DNA of 64,000 bases from contig CAYYQW010000004.1 of assembly GCA_964472505.1 (NCBI GenBank), positions 1 to 64,000 of the forward strand, written 5' to 3'. The notes beneath the pieces are model-generated. The model saw only the letters and a list, made by a program, of their open reading frames with translations. It had not been told where the DNA came from and did not search any database. This DNA comes from JAYEIA01 sp964472505 (GTDB lineage: Bacteria > Bacteroidota > Bacteroidia > Bacteroidales > JAADGE01). This document shows positions 25,388 through 35,411 of this stretch, piece by piece. Each line of letters opens with the position of its first letter. Position 1 is the stretch's first letter. The position numbers were made by a program, and so were the translations under genes.

Positions 25388-28360
25388 ATGAACACAAAGA
25401 CATACCGATTTTCTGAAACCCCTTTTAGTAAATTGATGCAAAAACGTATTCACAAAGTACTTTTAGTATCTTCTGTTTATGATGCTTTTTTAATGGATGA
25501 AGACGGAAGAATTGATGAGCAAATCTTCAATGAGTACGTGGCTTTAAACCTTAGATACCCGCCACAGTTTATACAAGTTACTTCTGCCGAAAACGCAATG
25601 AAAACTCTTAAAAACGATAAAATTGATTTAGTTATCACCATGCTCAGTGTCGATGGCGAAGGGCCGTTTGCTTTAGCCAAGGAAATCAAAACCATATATC
25701 CCGATAAACCCTTAGTTGTTCTCACCCCCTTTTTAAGAGAGGTATCAATTAAAATTCGTAACGAAAATCTTTCCTATATTGATTATGTATTCAGTTGGCT
25801 GGGAAACTGCGATATAATGCTGGCTATCATCAAACTGATAGAAGACAGAATGAATGCCGACTACGATATCTTAAAAGGCGGAGTGCAGTCGATTATATTG
25901 GTTGAAAACTCTAAGCGGTTTTATTCCAGTTACTTGCCTATTATCTATAAAATTATTTTCCAGCAGTCAAAAGAGTTTATGTCCGAAGGGCTTAACGAAC
26001 ACCAAAAAATGCTGAGAATGCGCGGCAGACCCAAAATACTGCTTGCCACAAACTATGAAGATGCAATAGAATATTACGAAAAGTATGAAGCCAACTTACT
26101 GGGCGTTATTTCAGATGTAAGCTACAATCGTGAAGGCAAAAAAGATAAAAAAGCCGGCATAAAGCTGGCAAAACACATTAAAAGCAAAGACCCCTATATG
26201 CCCGTCTTGCTGCAATCGGCTGAATTGGAAAACAAAGGCATTGCAAAACAAATAAAAGTAGGTTTTTTACACAAAATGTCGAACTCACTCACCTTTGAAT
26301 TACGAAATTTTATAAGAGAATACTTTGCCTTCGGAGATTTTGTTTTTGTAAATCCCCAAACCGGCAATGAACTTATGCGGGTGTCGGATTTAAAAGAATT
26401 ACAACACAAATTATTTCAAATTCCCGATGCCTCTTTAGTATATCACCTAAAACGCAACCATTTAAGCAAGTGGCTGAATGCAAGGGCTTTATTTCCCATC
26501 GCCGAATTTTTAAGATACTTGAGTCTTGATGATTTTGATGATTTATTTCATGCACGAAAATTTATTTTTGATACCATTGCCAATTTCAGATTAAGCAAAG
26601 GCCGAGGAGTAATTGCAAAATTCTACAGAGAAAAATTTGATGAATATCTCAACTTTGCACGAATAGGCGACGGCTCTATAGGAGGAAAAGCGAGAGGACT
26701 GGCATTTTTGGATTCACTAATTAATAGAAATTGGATACTTGATAAATTTGAAAATGTACTAATAGCCATACCCCGTACGGTGGTTATTGCAACGGATGTT
26801 TTTGATGAATTCATGGAAGAAAACAATTTGTATCAAATTGCTTTGCAGGATGTTAGCGACAAAGAAATTTTAGATGCCTTTTTGTCCGGCCAAATCCCTC
26901 TGAGAGTACACAAAGATTTGTATGCTTTTTTATCCGTAGTAAAAGGTCCTGTTGCAATACGCTCATCAAGTCTGTTAGAAGACTCACATTATCAGCCTTT
27001 TGCAGGAATATACAATACATACATGATTCCTAATGTACAAGACGCTCAACATATGATGGAAATGCTTGCAAATGCCGTAAAAAGCGTTTACGCCTCTGTA
27101 TTTTTCAAAGACAGCAAATCATACATGAAGGCCACTTCCAATGTAATTGACGAAGAAAAAATGGGCGTTGTCCTTCAAGAAGTCTGCGGCCAAAAGCATG
27201 AAAACCGATTTTACCCTACCATATCCGGTGTGGCACGAAGTATAAATTTTTACCCTATTAAGCCGGAGAAAAGTCAAGACGGCATTGCCAATATTGCCTT
27301 CGGTCTGGGCAAGTTTATTGTGGATGGCGGCCTGTCTTTACGCTTTTCGCCAAAATTTCCCAAGAAAATATTGCAGCTTTCTTCTGCAAAAATGGCTCTT
27401 ACCGAAACACAAAAGTTCTTTTATGCTTTGGATTTATCACCCGAAAAATTCCACCCCTGTATTAAAGACGATGTAAATATCCAAAAACTAAAAATTAAGA
27501 CAGCCGAAAACGACAGCGGTTTCAAACACGTTGTATCTACTTATGACTTTCAAAACGATATTCTCCGAGACGGAGGAATATATGAAGGAAAAAAACTGAT
27601 AACATTTGCTAACATACTAAAATACAATACATTCCCCTTGGCCGAAATCTTACAGGAAATACTTGCAGTCGGCCATAAAGAAATGAATAATCCGATTGAA
27701 ATTGAGTTTGCCGTTGATATTTCGCCAAAACCCGGTAATCTCAGCCATTTTTACATCCTTCAAATACGGCCAATAGTAGAAAACACAGAAGATTTTTCTG
27801 AGGATTTAAGCAAGATTAAAAAAGAGGATACAATCATAAAATGCGAACACGCATTAGGTAACGGTATCATAGATCACATACAAGATATTGTCTATGTGAA
27901 TCCGGAGGCTTTTGATGCTGCCAAAACTCCGGAAATAGCTGAAACCATAGGAAAAATTAACGAAGGATTCATCGAAACCGGAAAAAATTATATCCTTATA
28001 GGCCCCGGCAGATGGGGCACAAGTGATCCTTGGCTGGGAATACCCATAAAATGGACGCAAATATCGGCGGCACGTCTTATTGTAGAGTCCGGTATGGAAA
28101 ACTACCGGATAGACCCAAGTCAAGGCACACATTTTTTTCAGAATCTTACATCTTTTAATGTCGGGTATTTTACTGTCAGCCCATTTATAAACGAGGGATA
28201 TTACGATTTGGATTACCTCAATTCTTTTGATGCAAAATATGAAGACCAATATATTCGACATATAAGCTTTCCCAAACCGCTGACAATTAAAATATCCGGG
28301 AAAAAAAGTATGGGGGTGCTTATGAAAATGAGCCCTGATGACAGTCGGACAGCTGAGTGA
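25388..28360 (+). CDS. Receiver-like plus PEP/pyruvate-binding ATP-grasp protein (paralogue of upstream gene)
   Basis: 990 residues. It matches the C-terminal two thirds of its neighbour, without the sensor repeats: receiver-like domain 1 (about 20-160, IHKVLLVSSVYDAFLMDEDG), receiver-like domain 2 (about 165-325, SIILVENS and GVISDVSY), a linker, and the ATP-grasp with GSIGGKARGLAF, AIRSSSLLEDSHYQPFAG, KMGVVLQEVCG and FYILQIRPI; the tail has LIGPGRWGTSDPW and THFFQNLTSFNVGYF. No phosphohistidine domain is present. The usual annotation would be phosphoenolpyruvate synthase-like, which I think overstates it. The 12-bp gap makes co-transcription and a partnership of the two proteins likely. Confidence 0.85.
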   Translation: MNTKTYRFSETPFSKLMQKRIHKVLLVSSVYDAFLMDEDGRIDEQIFNEYVALNLRYPPQFIQVTSAENAMKTLKNDKIDLVITMLSVDGEGPFALAKEIKTIYPDKPLVVLTPFLREVSIKIRNENLSYIDYVFSWLGNCDIMLAIIKLIEDRMNADYDILKGGVQSIILVENSKRFYSSYLPIIYKIIFQQSKEFMSEGLNEHQKMLRMRGRPKILLATNYEDAIEYYEKYEANLLGVISDVSYNREGKKDKKAGIKLAKHIKSKDPYMPVLLQSAELENKGIAKQIKVGFLHKMSNSLTFELRNFIREYFAFGDFVFVNPQTGNELMRVSDLKELQHKLFQIPDASLVYHLKRNHLSKWLNARALFPIAEFLRYLSLDDFDDLFHARKFIFDTIANFRLSKGRGVIAKFYREKFDEYLNFARIGDGSIGGKARGLAFLDSLINRNWILDKFENVLIAIPRTVVIATDVFDEFMEENNLYQIALQDVSDKEILDAFLSGQIPLRVHKDLYAFLSVVKGPVAIRSSSLLEDSHYQPFAGIYNTYMIPNVQDAQHMMEMLANAVKSVYASVFFKDSKSYMKATSNVIDEEKMGVVLQEVCGQKHENRFYPTISGVARSINFYPIKPEKSQDGIANIAFGLGKFIVDGGLSLRFSPKFPKKILQLSSAKMALTETQKFFYALDLSPEKFHPCIKDDVNIQKLKIKTAENDSGFKHVVSTYDFQNDILRDGGIYEGKKLITFANILKYNTFPLAEILQEILAVGHKEMNNPIEIEFAVDISPKPGNLSHFYILQIRPIVENTEDFSEDLSKIKKEDTIIKCEHALGNGIIDHIQDIVYVNPEAFDAAKTPEIAETIGKINEGFIETGKNYILIGPGRWGTSDPWLGIPIKWTQISAARLIVESGMENYRIDPSQGTHFFQNLTSFNVGYFTVSPFINEGYYDLDYLNSFDAKYEDQYIRHISFPKPLTIKISGKKSMGVLMKMSPDDSRTAE

Positions 28361-28574
28361 ATACCTTTAGATAATGTTTGACCGGATAACCGGATTATTA
28401 CGGTTGAAAATATGCATATAAGAAAAAATAAAATATCCAAGAAAACGCGTATTTTTTTTGTATTAAGCTTAATTCTTTTTATAATTGAACGGGGAAAACC
28501 TCAATCTTTCCTCTGAGTTATTACTTTTTAGTTCTTTCCTTACTTTTTCTAAAAACTTTTAAAAAATTCAGATT

Positions 28575-29915
28575 ATGGCAAACAAAAATTTAACCGATTT
28601 CATGGCAAAGCTTATTGCCAAAAACCCCGGAGAAGTAGAATTCCACCAAGCTGTTGAAGAAGTGGCTGAAACGCTTTTCCCTTTTATTGAGGAAAATCCA
28701 AAGTATAAACAAGCAAAAATTCTGGAAAGAATTGCAGAACCGGAGAGAGTAATACTCTTTAGAGTTCCTTGGCTGGACGACAAAGGAGAGGTGCAAATAA
28801 ACAAAGGGTATCGAATAGAGATGAACAGCGCCATAGGCCCTTACAAAGGCGGATTGAGATTTCACCCTACCGTAAATTTGGGCATTCTTAAGTTTTTAGC
28901 TTTTGAGCAAGTCTTTAAAAATAGTTTAACGACTCTTCCCATGGGCGGCGGCAAAGGCGGTTCTGATTTCGATCCTAAGGGAAAGACAGACAATGAAGTG
29001 ATGCGATTTTGTCAAAGCTTTATGCAAGAATTATTCAGACACATTGGGCATAATACAGATGTTCCCGCAGGAGATATTGGTGTGGGCGGCCGAGAAATTG
29101 GCTTCTTGTACGGAATGTACAAAAAACTGCGGAATGAATTTACCGGAGTACTCACCGGAAAAGGAATAGAGTGGGGAGGCAGCCTCATCAGACCCGAAGC
29201 TACCGGTTACGGAACAACCTATTTTGCACAATATATGTTGGCAACCAGAGGTGATGGCTTGAAAGATAAAGTCGTAGCTATTTCCGGCTCCGGAAATGTA
29301 GCGCAATACGCTACCGAAAAAGTTACCGAACTGGGAGGAAAAGTTGTTACATTGTCAGATTCAAGCGGATATATTTACGATCCTAAAGGAATTGATAAAG
29401 AGAAACTGGCTTATGTCATGCACTTGAAGAATGTAAAACGAGGAAGAATAAAAGAATATGCCGATAAATATGGTGCTGAATATTTTGAAGGGGAAAGACC
29501 TTGGGGTGTAAAATGCGATGTCGCCATGCCTAATGCCACTCAAAATGAAATATCGGGAGATGAAGCAAGGGAACTGATTAAAAACGGTTGCTATTGTATA
29601 TCAGAAGGCGCTAATATGCCTTCTACCCAAGAAGCCATTGAAGTATATTTGAAAGAAAAGATACTCTATGGCCCGGGTAAAGCTGCCAATGCCGGGGGTG
29701 TTGCCGTTTCCGGGCTTGAAATGTCGCAAAATTCTTTACGCTTTTCTTGGACCAAAGAAGAAGTTGACCTAAAACTGCAAAGAATAATGACTGACATTCA
29801 TGAAACTTGCGTTAAATTCGGAAAAGAAGACGATTATATCGATTATGTTAAAGGAGCGAACATCGGCGGATTTGTGAAAGTAGCCGAAGCCATGCTTGCG
29901 CAAGGAATAGTGTAG
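28575..29915 (+). CDS. gdhA: NADP-type glutamate dehydrogenase
   Basis: 446 residues, the hexameric bacterial length. It makes glutamate from 2-oxoglutarate and ammonia. The catalytic-Lys region PMGGGKGGSDFDPKGK, the upstream GPYKGGLRFHP, and the dinucleotide-binding ISGSGNVAQYATEK are all present. Long homology to NADP-specific enzymes starts at the first codons (MANKNLTDFMAKL). Cytoplasmic. It stands alone, 215 bp after the PEP-ATP-grasp pair, and ends at a clear intrinsic terminator. Confidence 0.97.
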   Translation: MANKNLTDFMAKLIAKNPGEVEFHQAVEEVAETLFPFIEENPKYKQAKILERIAEPERVILFRVPWLDDKGEVQINKGYRIEMNSAIGPYKGGLRFHPTVNLGILKFLAFEQVFKNSLTTLPMGGGKGGSDFDPKGKTDNEVMRFCQSFMQELFRHIGHNTDVPAGDIGVGGREIGFLYGMYKKLRNEFTGVLTGKGIEWGGSLIRPEATGYGTTYFAQYMLATRGDGLKDKVVAISGSGNVAQYATEKVTELGGKVVTLSDSSGYIYDPKGIDKEKLAYVMHLKNVKRGRIKEYADKYGAEYFEGERPWGVKCDVAMPNATQNEISGDEARELIKNGCYCISEGANMPSTQEAIEVYLKEKILYGPGKAANAGGVAVSGLEMSQNSLRFSWTKEEVDLKLQRIMTDIHETCVKFGKEDDYIDYVKGANIGGFVKVAEAMLAQGIV

Positions 29916-29943
29916 TGATTTAATTGAGTACACTTAACATCAG

Positions 29944-29989
29944 AAGCCATCAGAACACAGGCAATGCTTGTTGTTTTGATGGCTTTTTT
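29944..29989 (+). terminator. Intrinsic terminator of gdhA
   Basis: The stem AAGCCATCA/TGATGGCTT is extended by imperfect inner pairing (AACA...TGTT) and followed by T6. It is 28 bp beyond the gdhA stop. Confidence 0.85.
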
Positions 29990-30060
29990 GTTGTCGAAAA
30001 ATACAGATGCAAATTCACAAATTTATGTGGGAATGCTTGGTGGATTTCAGTGATAAATCA

Positions 30061-33000
30061 CTATTCCGCTTTCATTATATACTCAAAACTAAATGTTTTT
30101 CCTTCAAGCACATATTCATCCAAATAATTATACATAAACGATTCGCTGCCCAGGGCGTTTTGTTTGTAATCAATATTGAGAAATACCGCATTGCTTTCTT
30201 TCAGGTCTTTTGTGTATTTGGCATTCATTAGTTCCTCTACCGAATATTTTTGCAGGCTGAAGTTTAGATTTTCTCCCTCTACCGACAATGCCTTGCCGCT
30301 TTCGGTGCTGAGTCGGATTTCATATACGCCCGATCGGTTGCCGTTTTCCTGTGGTTTTATATAAGGTGTTGATAATTCTTCAACAGGCATTTCCCATAAG
30401 CCGAAGTTTGCACTTTTTGCACGGTCTTCATAATTTTCATGCGGGCCTTTTCCCAACCAACTTACGGTTTTATATTCGGCAGGCAGCACCAAAACGGAAC
30501 CTATTTTAGGCCAGTTCAGCTTTTTATTGGATTCAATCTCAAATTCACAAAGAATTTCTCGTCCGTTAGTGGTGATAAAATTTTGCCGACATTTGATTTT
30601 CGTTTTCCCGGAAGTCAGCAGGTAGTTGTATTCAACGACTGTTTTTCCGCCTTCACTTGTGTTTATATTTAGTTCAATTTCAGAGAGTTGTAGATTAAAC
30701 AGGCCGGCTTCATGCCATTGTGCGGCATGCCAGGTAAAACGCGGGTCGCTGTTGAAACCCGTTCCCAGGTCGTTGCTTGTGGGGGCACGCAAAGCATTTA
30801 TTTTTGGCCCTTTTTCGATATACAAATTACCGTTCAATTCCCATTCTGACAGCTCCGGCCGGTCTTTGGAAAAATGCAGCTCAACTTGGTCATTATAAAG
30901 TATGAAACTTGTATCATTATCGCTTATTTCAAAAGTTTCGGGCGAAAATTGCAGCTCGGTATTTGCTTTTGGCGGATTTAGTTCAAATTGCTCTTCGGCT
31001 ATAATGTGGCCTTTGGGAAGGCTGAGGCTTTCTTTGGTAGTTTTTACGGCTGCATACAAATGAAATGCATCATTTTCAAAAGCTATTTTGGGTAAAGCTA
31101 TTTTGATTTTCGAGCTTTTTCCGGCCGGTATGTGCGGTAAAGTAATTTTTTGTGTATGAATGCTTTTTCCGTTTTTATCCAAGCGGATATGCAGCTCAAA
31201 TCCTTTTAAACTACTAAAATGGTAATTGTTATGAATGACAAGTGTTTGATCGGTTTCATGATATGAAAAATCAACAAATTGCTGCACTTTTTTTACTTCC
31301 GCCAATCCCGGTTTGGGTTTTCGGTCCGGAAAAACCAAGCCGTTCAGACAAAAATCCGCATCGTGTTGTTTCTCACCGAAATATCCGCCGTACACAAAAA
31401 ATTGCTTGCCGTTTTCATCGGTTTGAGCATGGCCTTGATCCACCCAATCCCAAATAAAACCGCCTTGAGCGTTCGGGTATTTTTTGAAAATATCCCAATA
31501 AGCATCAAAATGCCCGGTGCTGTTGCCCATGGCATGAGCGTATTCGCAAAGAATGAGCGGGCGTTCCTTGTCTTTCTTGGCCATTTTTTCGGTCCAAGCC
31601 GGAATGGGATACATGTAGGAATTTATATCGTAGTCGCTCAGGTCTTTAGTCCAACGGTAAGCCGAAATAAGATGAGCAAAGGTATCAAAAATGTTTTTTG
31701 TTTCAGACCAGTCCAACGGTTTTTTTATGGCCTTGCCTTCGTAGTGAATCGGCCGATTGCTTTTGTCCGATTTGCGAATGCTGTCGGCCATGGCACGCAT
31801 GTTGGGACCGTTTCCGGCTTCGTTGCCTAAACTCCAAATCACTACGGAAGCATAATTTTTACTTCGCTCAAACATAGACAGACCGCGGTGTACAATGGCA
31901 GCTTTCCATTCCGGAAACAAAACCGGCGATTCATTTTTAAATTGCCATAAAAAGTGACTTTCAACATTGGCTTCGTCCATCACCATTAATCCGTATTCAT
32001 CGCACAATTCGTACCAGCGTTCTTGGTTAGGGTAGTGAGCATTACGCACGGCATTGAAGTTGTGTTGTTTCATCAGCCGAATATCTTTAATCATGGATTC
32101 TTCGCTTATTGCACGGCCTTTCTCAGGGCTGAATTCATGCCGATTTACACCTTTAAAATATACGGCATGGCCATTGAGCAATACTTGCGCATTTTCAATT
32201 TTTACTTCGCGCAGGCCGGTGCGTTTGCCGTAGTAATGTTCATTGTTTTCATCTTTTATTTTGAAATGTAAACGATAGAGATAAGGCACTTCCGGGTTCC
32301 AAAGTTTTACATCCGGAATGTTATGTGAAAAGTTGAAGCGCAAAAACTTGTCTTCCTGTTCCGTTTTTACTTCTTTTTGAATGATTGTATTGCCTTCTGC
32401 ATCAGTTAGGTGAATTTCCAAACTGTGGTTTTGAGTTTCGGTAAATTTTTTAATTTTTCCGCTGACATGAAATTCGGCATTTTCGTATTTGGCGTCCGGC
32501 TTACAATCTACCTGATAATCCCAAAGATAAAGGGCCGGCAGCGAATACAGAAATACATCGCGGTATATGCCGCTGAGACGCCAAAAATCTTGATCTTCAA
32601 GATAAGAAGCGTCTGACCAACGAATAACTTTTACCGAAATCAGATTCTCACCTTCATGTATATAATCGCTGATGTCAAATTCGGCAGGCGTCATGCTGCC
32701 TTCGTTGTAACCGACTTTATGCCCGTTTACCCAAAGATAAAAAGCCGATTGAACGCCGGCAAAATGCAGAATAAGCCGTTCTTGCCGTTTAATGTCTTTA
32801 AGTTGAAAATGTTTTTGGTAAAAACCGGTTTCATTGGAGTCTGTCGGTACTTTAGGCGGGTTTGCCGGGAAGGGATGAATTTGATTGGTATAAATGGCTT
32901 GTCCGTAGCCTTCGGTTTGCCAATTAGACGGAACCGCTATTTTATGGGCATTTTGCATAGTTTTATCAGGAAATAAATCCGGCTCGTTATTCGGGCTCTG

Positions 33001-33228
33001 AGTCATTATGAAATTCCAGTTTCCGTTAAGGGAAAGAAAATACTCGGAATGTTCTCGATAATATTTTCCCGAAGCGTCTTTTTTGTCAAAAGGAAGCAGA
33101 ATGCTTCTTGCTTCGCTTGCATTCAGCTCAAATATTTCAGGATTTTGCCACGGCGGCATTTCTTGTGCTTTGCTTATTGCCGAAAAAAGAAGAATCGTTA
33201 TCAGTCCGATGGTAAGTGTTTTGCGCAT
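30061..33228 (-). CDS. lacZ: Secreted beta-galactosidase, GH2 (LacZ type)
   Basis: 1055 residues including a signal peptide (MRKTLTIGLITILLFSAISKAQ), so it is exported, unlike E. coli LacZ. Domain order follows LacZ: sugar-binding jelly roll, two immunoglobulin-like domains, TIM barrel and a C-terminal beta-sandwich (Bgal_small_N). Catalytic motifs are visible: acid/base Glu in WSLGNEAGNG, nucleophile Glu in LCEYAHAMGNS, plus GVNRHEFSPEKGR and GGFIWDWVDQG. It hydrolyses beta-galactosides to galactose, which the gal operon can use. It is convergent with gdhA. No operator was recognised upstream. Confidence 0.96.
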   Translation of the reverse strand: MRKTLTIGLITILLFSAISKAQEMPPWQNPEIFELNASEARSILLPFDKKDASGKYYREHSEYFLSLNGNWNFIMTQSPNNEPDLFPDKTMQNAHKIAVPSNWQTEGYGQAIYTNQIHPFPANPPKVPTDSNETGFYQKHFQLKDIKRQERLILHFAGVQSAFYLWVNGHKVGYNEGSMTPAEFDISDYIHEGENLISVKVIRWSDASYLEDQDFWRLSGIYRDVFLYSLPALYLWDYQVDCKPDAKYENAEFHVSGKIKKFTETQNHSLEIHLTDAEGNTIIQKEVKTEQEDKFLRFNFSHNIPDVKLWNPEVPYLYRLHFKIKDENNEHYYGKRTGLREVKIENAQVLLNGHAVYFKGVNRHEFSPEKGRAISEESMIKDIRLMKQHNFNAVRNAHYPNQERWYELCDEYGLMVMDEANVESHFLWQFKNESPVLFPEWKAAIVHRGLSMFERSKNYASVVIWSLGNEAGNGPNMRAMADSIRKSDKSNRPIHYEGKAIKKPLDWSETKNIFDTFAHLISAYRWTKDLSDYDINSYMYPIPAWTEKMAKKDKERPLILCEYAHAMGNSTGHFDAYWDIFKKYPNAQGGFIWDWVDQGHAQTDENGKQFFVYGGYFGEKQHDADFCLNGLVFPDRKPKPGLAEVKKVQQFVDFSYHETDQTLVIHNNYHFSSLKGFELHIRLDKNGKSIHTQKITLPHIPAGKSSKIKIALPKIAFENDAFHLYAAVKTTKESLSLPKGHIIAEEQFELNPPKANTELQFSPETFEISDNDTSFILYNDQVELHFSKDRPELSEWELNGNLYIEKGPKINALRAPTSNDLGTGFNSDPRFTWHAAQWHEAGLFNLQLSEIELNINTSEGGKTVVEYNYLLTSGKTKIKCRQNFITTNGREILCEFEIESNKKLNWPKIGSVLVLPAEYKTVSWLGKGPHENYEDRAKSANFGLWEMPVEELSTPYIKPQENGNRSGVYEIRLSTESGKALSVEGENLNFSLQKYSVEELMNAKYTKDLKESNAVFLNIDYKQNALGSESFMYNYLDEYVLEGKTFSFEYIMKAE

Positions 33229-33396
33229 AATTAAATATTTAATAATCGAATTTCTAATGCCGTGAAATTACGGATTATAATTATAAGATTTGTGTGTTTT
33301 GACAAGATATTGTTAGATTCTGAAATTTTATTAAACGCATTAAAAAATACGGAATTTAAAATAAAACAGAAAACTTATGGCGAGACCTTTAAAAAA

Positions 33397-33428
33397 TTGT
33401 CAGCTTCCGAAAAAATATTATAATTTTG
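33397..33428 (+). promoter_or_regulatory. Promoter of the coiled-coil membrane protein gene
   Basis: TTG at 33397-33399 and TAATTTTG at 33421-33428, with a 21-bp spacer, 23 bp before the start codon. It matches the Bacteroidota -33/-7 consensus. Confidence 0.65.
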
Positions 33429-33451
33429 CATAAAACTAAATATGCTGTGTT

Positions 33452-34339
33452 ATGAATAAAAATACCGGAATAATACTCATCGTTATAATTATCCTTCAGA
33501 CCTTATTGCTTGGCTGGTTAGTGTATGACCGTCATACACAAAATCAGGAAAATGAAACATTGCAGACTGAGCTAAATGAAATTGGTGAAGAAAAAGATGA
33601 AGTAGAGAAAGAATTGGAAGAAATGCTTCAACAGTATGAAGATTTGAAAACCGACAACGAAGAAGTAAATGCAAAGTTGGAGGAAGAACAGAAGAAGATT
33701 GAGAATTTAATGGCGGAACTTAAAACGGTAAAGCGCGGAGAACGTTATAAAATAAAACAATTAGAAGCCGAAACCGAAACTCTCAAACGGATTATGAAAG
33801 GCTATATTCGCCAGATTGACTCGCTTAATACCATGAACCAGGAATTAACGGCGGAAAATATTCAGGTGAAAAAGCAGTATGAAACAAAAGTTGAGGAAAC
33901 GAAAGAACTTGAAACCGTACGTGACAGTTTATCTTCCAAAGTAAAGCAAGCCGCTGTTTTACAAACACACAGTGTTTCTTCCGAGCCTTTAAACCGTTGG
34001 GGAAGAGATACGCAACGAGCCGGTTGGGTGAAAAAAATACGAATTTGTTTTCATGTAGCAGCTAATGAAATTAGTTATTCCGGCATGCGCGCATTTTATA
34101 TCAGAATTGCCGATCCGGACGGTAACATACTGACCGATTCACAATCCGGATTATTTTCGTACGACGGAAAAAATATTGCCTTTTCCGGCAAACGCGATTT
34201 CAACTATACCGGCGAAGATGCTCAAATGTGTATTTTTTGGGACGGCGAAGAAGCCGAAAATCTTAAAGAAGGTATGTACAGTGTTGATATATATTGCGAC
34301 GGGAAAAAAATAGGAAAATCTAATTTTGAATTAAAATAG
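33452..34339 (+). CDS. Membrane-anchored coiled-coil protein of unknown function
   Basis: 295 residues. One N-terminal membrane helix (IILIVIIILQTLLLGWLVY) is followed by a long coiled coil (about 30-175, rich in E, K, L, Q) and a C-terminal beta-rich domain (about 180-295) with WGRDTQRAGWVKKIRICFHV and YYSVDIYCDG-like strands. I recognise it only as a conserved Bacteroidota type of envelope protein; function unknown. It has its own promoter and terminator and stands between lacZ and hslR. Confidence 0.75.
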   Translation: MNKNTGIILIVIIILQTLLLGWLVYDRHTQNQENETLQTELNEIGEEKDEVEKELEEMLQQYEDLKTDNEEVNAKLEEEQKKIENLMAELKTVKRGERYKIKQLEAETETLKRIMKGYIRQIDSLNTMNQELTAENIQVKKQYETKVEETKELETVRDSLSSKVKQAAVLQTHSVSSEPLNRWGRDTQRAGWVKKIRICFHVAANEISYSGMRAFYIRIADPDGNILTDSQSGLFSYDGKNIAFSGKRDFNYTGEDAQMCIFWDGEEAENLKEGMYSVDIYCDGKKIGKSNFELK

Positions 34340-34372
34340 TTGCCGAGATTGTATTGAAAAGCCTTAAAATTG

Positions 34373-34402
34373 GGTCTGTCATTATTTGACAGGCCTTTTT
34401 TT
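34373..34402 (+). terminator. Intrinsic terminator after the coiled-coil gene
   Basis: Stem GGTCTGTCA/TGACAGGCC (one G-T pair) with a TTATT loop region and a T7 tract. It lies between converging genes and abuts the hslR stop codon. Confidence 0.8.
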
Positions 34403-34793
34403 AAAACTTAGGGTCATCAAGGAAATCTTCAATATCACGGCGTTCCTTTTTGGTGGGACGCCCGGCGCCGCGGTCGCGATGTACAAAATTACTTTTTACG
34501 GCTTTTAGTTTATCTAATTCTTCGGCGGGTGTAAGATCTTTCAGAATGTCCGGAACCAGTTTGGCGCCCACTCGGTTGCTGATAACTATCTTTATTTGAA
34601 AACTTTTTGTGATGGGAGCTTGCGTTACTTCTATTTTGTCGCCTGCTTCCACGGTTTTTGAAGGTTTTGTTTTTTGTCCGTTCAGGCTTACCTTCCCGCC
34701 TTCGCAGGCTTTTTTTGCATCACTGCGGGTTTTGAATAAACGAACACTCCACAGAAATTTATCAATTCGTTCCGAGTCGGTTTGTTTAATCAT
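34401..34793 (-). CDS. hslR: S4-domain RNA-binding protein, Hsp15-like
   Basis: 130 residues. The S4 domain occupies about 8-70 (RIDKFLWSVRLFKTRSDAKKAC, then GKVSLNGQ and GDKIEV), followed by a basic C-terminal tail. Length and layout match HslR/Hsp15, which in E. coli binds stalled 50S subunits that carry nascent chains. Its start overlaps the end of pth by 8 bp, so the run rplY-pth-hslR is one operon devoted to ribosome function and rescue. Confidence 0.88.
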   Translation of the reverse strand: MIKQTDSERIDKFLWSVRLFKTRSDAKKACEGGKVSLNGQKTKPSKTVEAGDKIEVTQAPITKSFQIKIVISNRVGAKLVPDILKDLTPAEELDKLKAVKSNFVHRDRGAGRPTKKERRDIEDFLDDPKF

Positions 34794-35388
34794 TTTTAAT
34801 CTTTTTTAATTCAGCTTCAAAATCATATTTTTCGTTATAGAAATTCATGGTACGCGCAATACCCGAGAAGCTAAATGTTTTTACGGCTTCGCACATTTTC
34901 TCTATGCGTTCGTTAAGTACGAGTCGTTCATTTTTAGTCCAGTTGCTTAGGACATATTCAGCTTGCATTCCGCGCGGGAAGTCATTGCCGATGCCAAAGC
35001 GTAAACGGTTGAAATTTTGATGCCCGAGTGTTTGGATAATATCGGCCAAGCCGTTGTGATTGCCGTCGCTTCCGTTGGCTTTTAAGCGAATGTAGCCAAA
35101 AGGAAGGGCTATATCATCCACAATAACCATGAGTGCATCCGGTGTGATTTTTTCTTTTTCAAGCCAATAGCGGACTGCTTTTCCGCTAAGATTCATATAG
35201 GTGGTAGGTTTTATAAGAACAAGCTTGCGGCCTTTGTGTTTTATTTCGGCTTTTTGCGCATAGCGCTCCGAGCTAAAAAAAGTATCGGATGCACCGGCCA
35301 GCGCATCCAATACTTTAAAGCCAATATTGTGTCTTGTTTTTTCGTATTTTTCACCGGGGTTACCCAGTCCTGCAATTAAATACTTCAA
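34786..35388 (-). CDS. pth: Peptidyl-tRNA hydrolase
   Basis: 200 residues. It frees tRNA from prematurely released peptidyl-tRNA. The motif GLGNPGEKYEKTRHNIGF contains the catalytic His and conserved Asn; KPTTYMNLSGKAV and VDDIALPFG follow, as in all bacterial Pth enzymes. It overlaps hslR by 8 bp and starts 23 bp after rplY, the classical rplY-pth arrangement. Confidence 0.96.
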   Translation of the reverse strand: MKYLIAGLGNPGEKYEKTRHNIGFKVLDALAGASDTFFSSERYAQKAEIKHKGRKLVLIKPTTYMNLSGKAVRYWLEKEKITPDALMVIVDDIALPFGYIRLKANGSDGNHNGLADIIQTLGHQNFNRLRFGIGNDFPRGMQAEYVLSNWTKNERLVLNERIEKMCEAVKTFSFSGIARTMNFYNEKYDFEAELKKIKND

Positions 35389-35411
35389 GATACATTTGTT
35401 TTATGTGAAGC

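Noticed and set aside
25388..28360. Phosphoenolpyruvate synthase
   Set aside because: Only the PEP/pyruvate-binding ATP-grasp is present; no phosphohistidine or PEP-barrel domain was found, so the enzyme name was not used.
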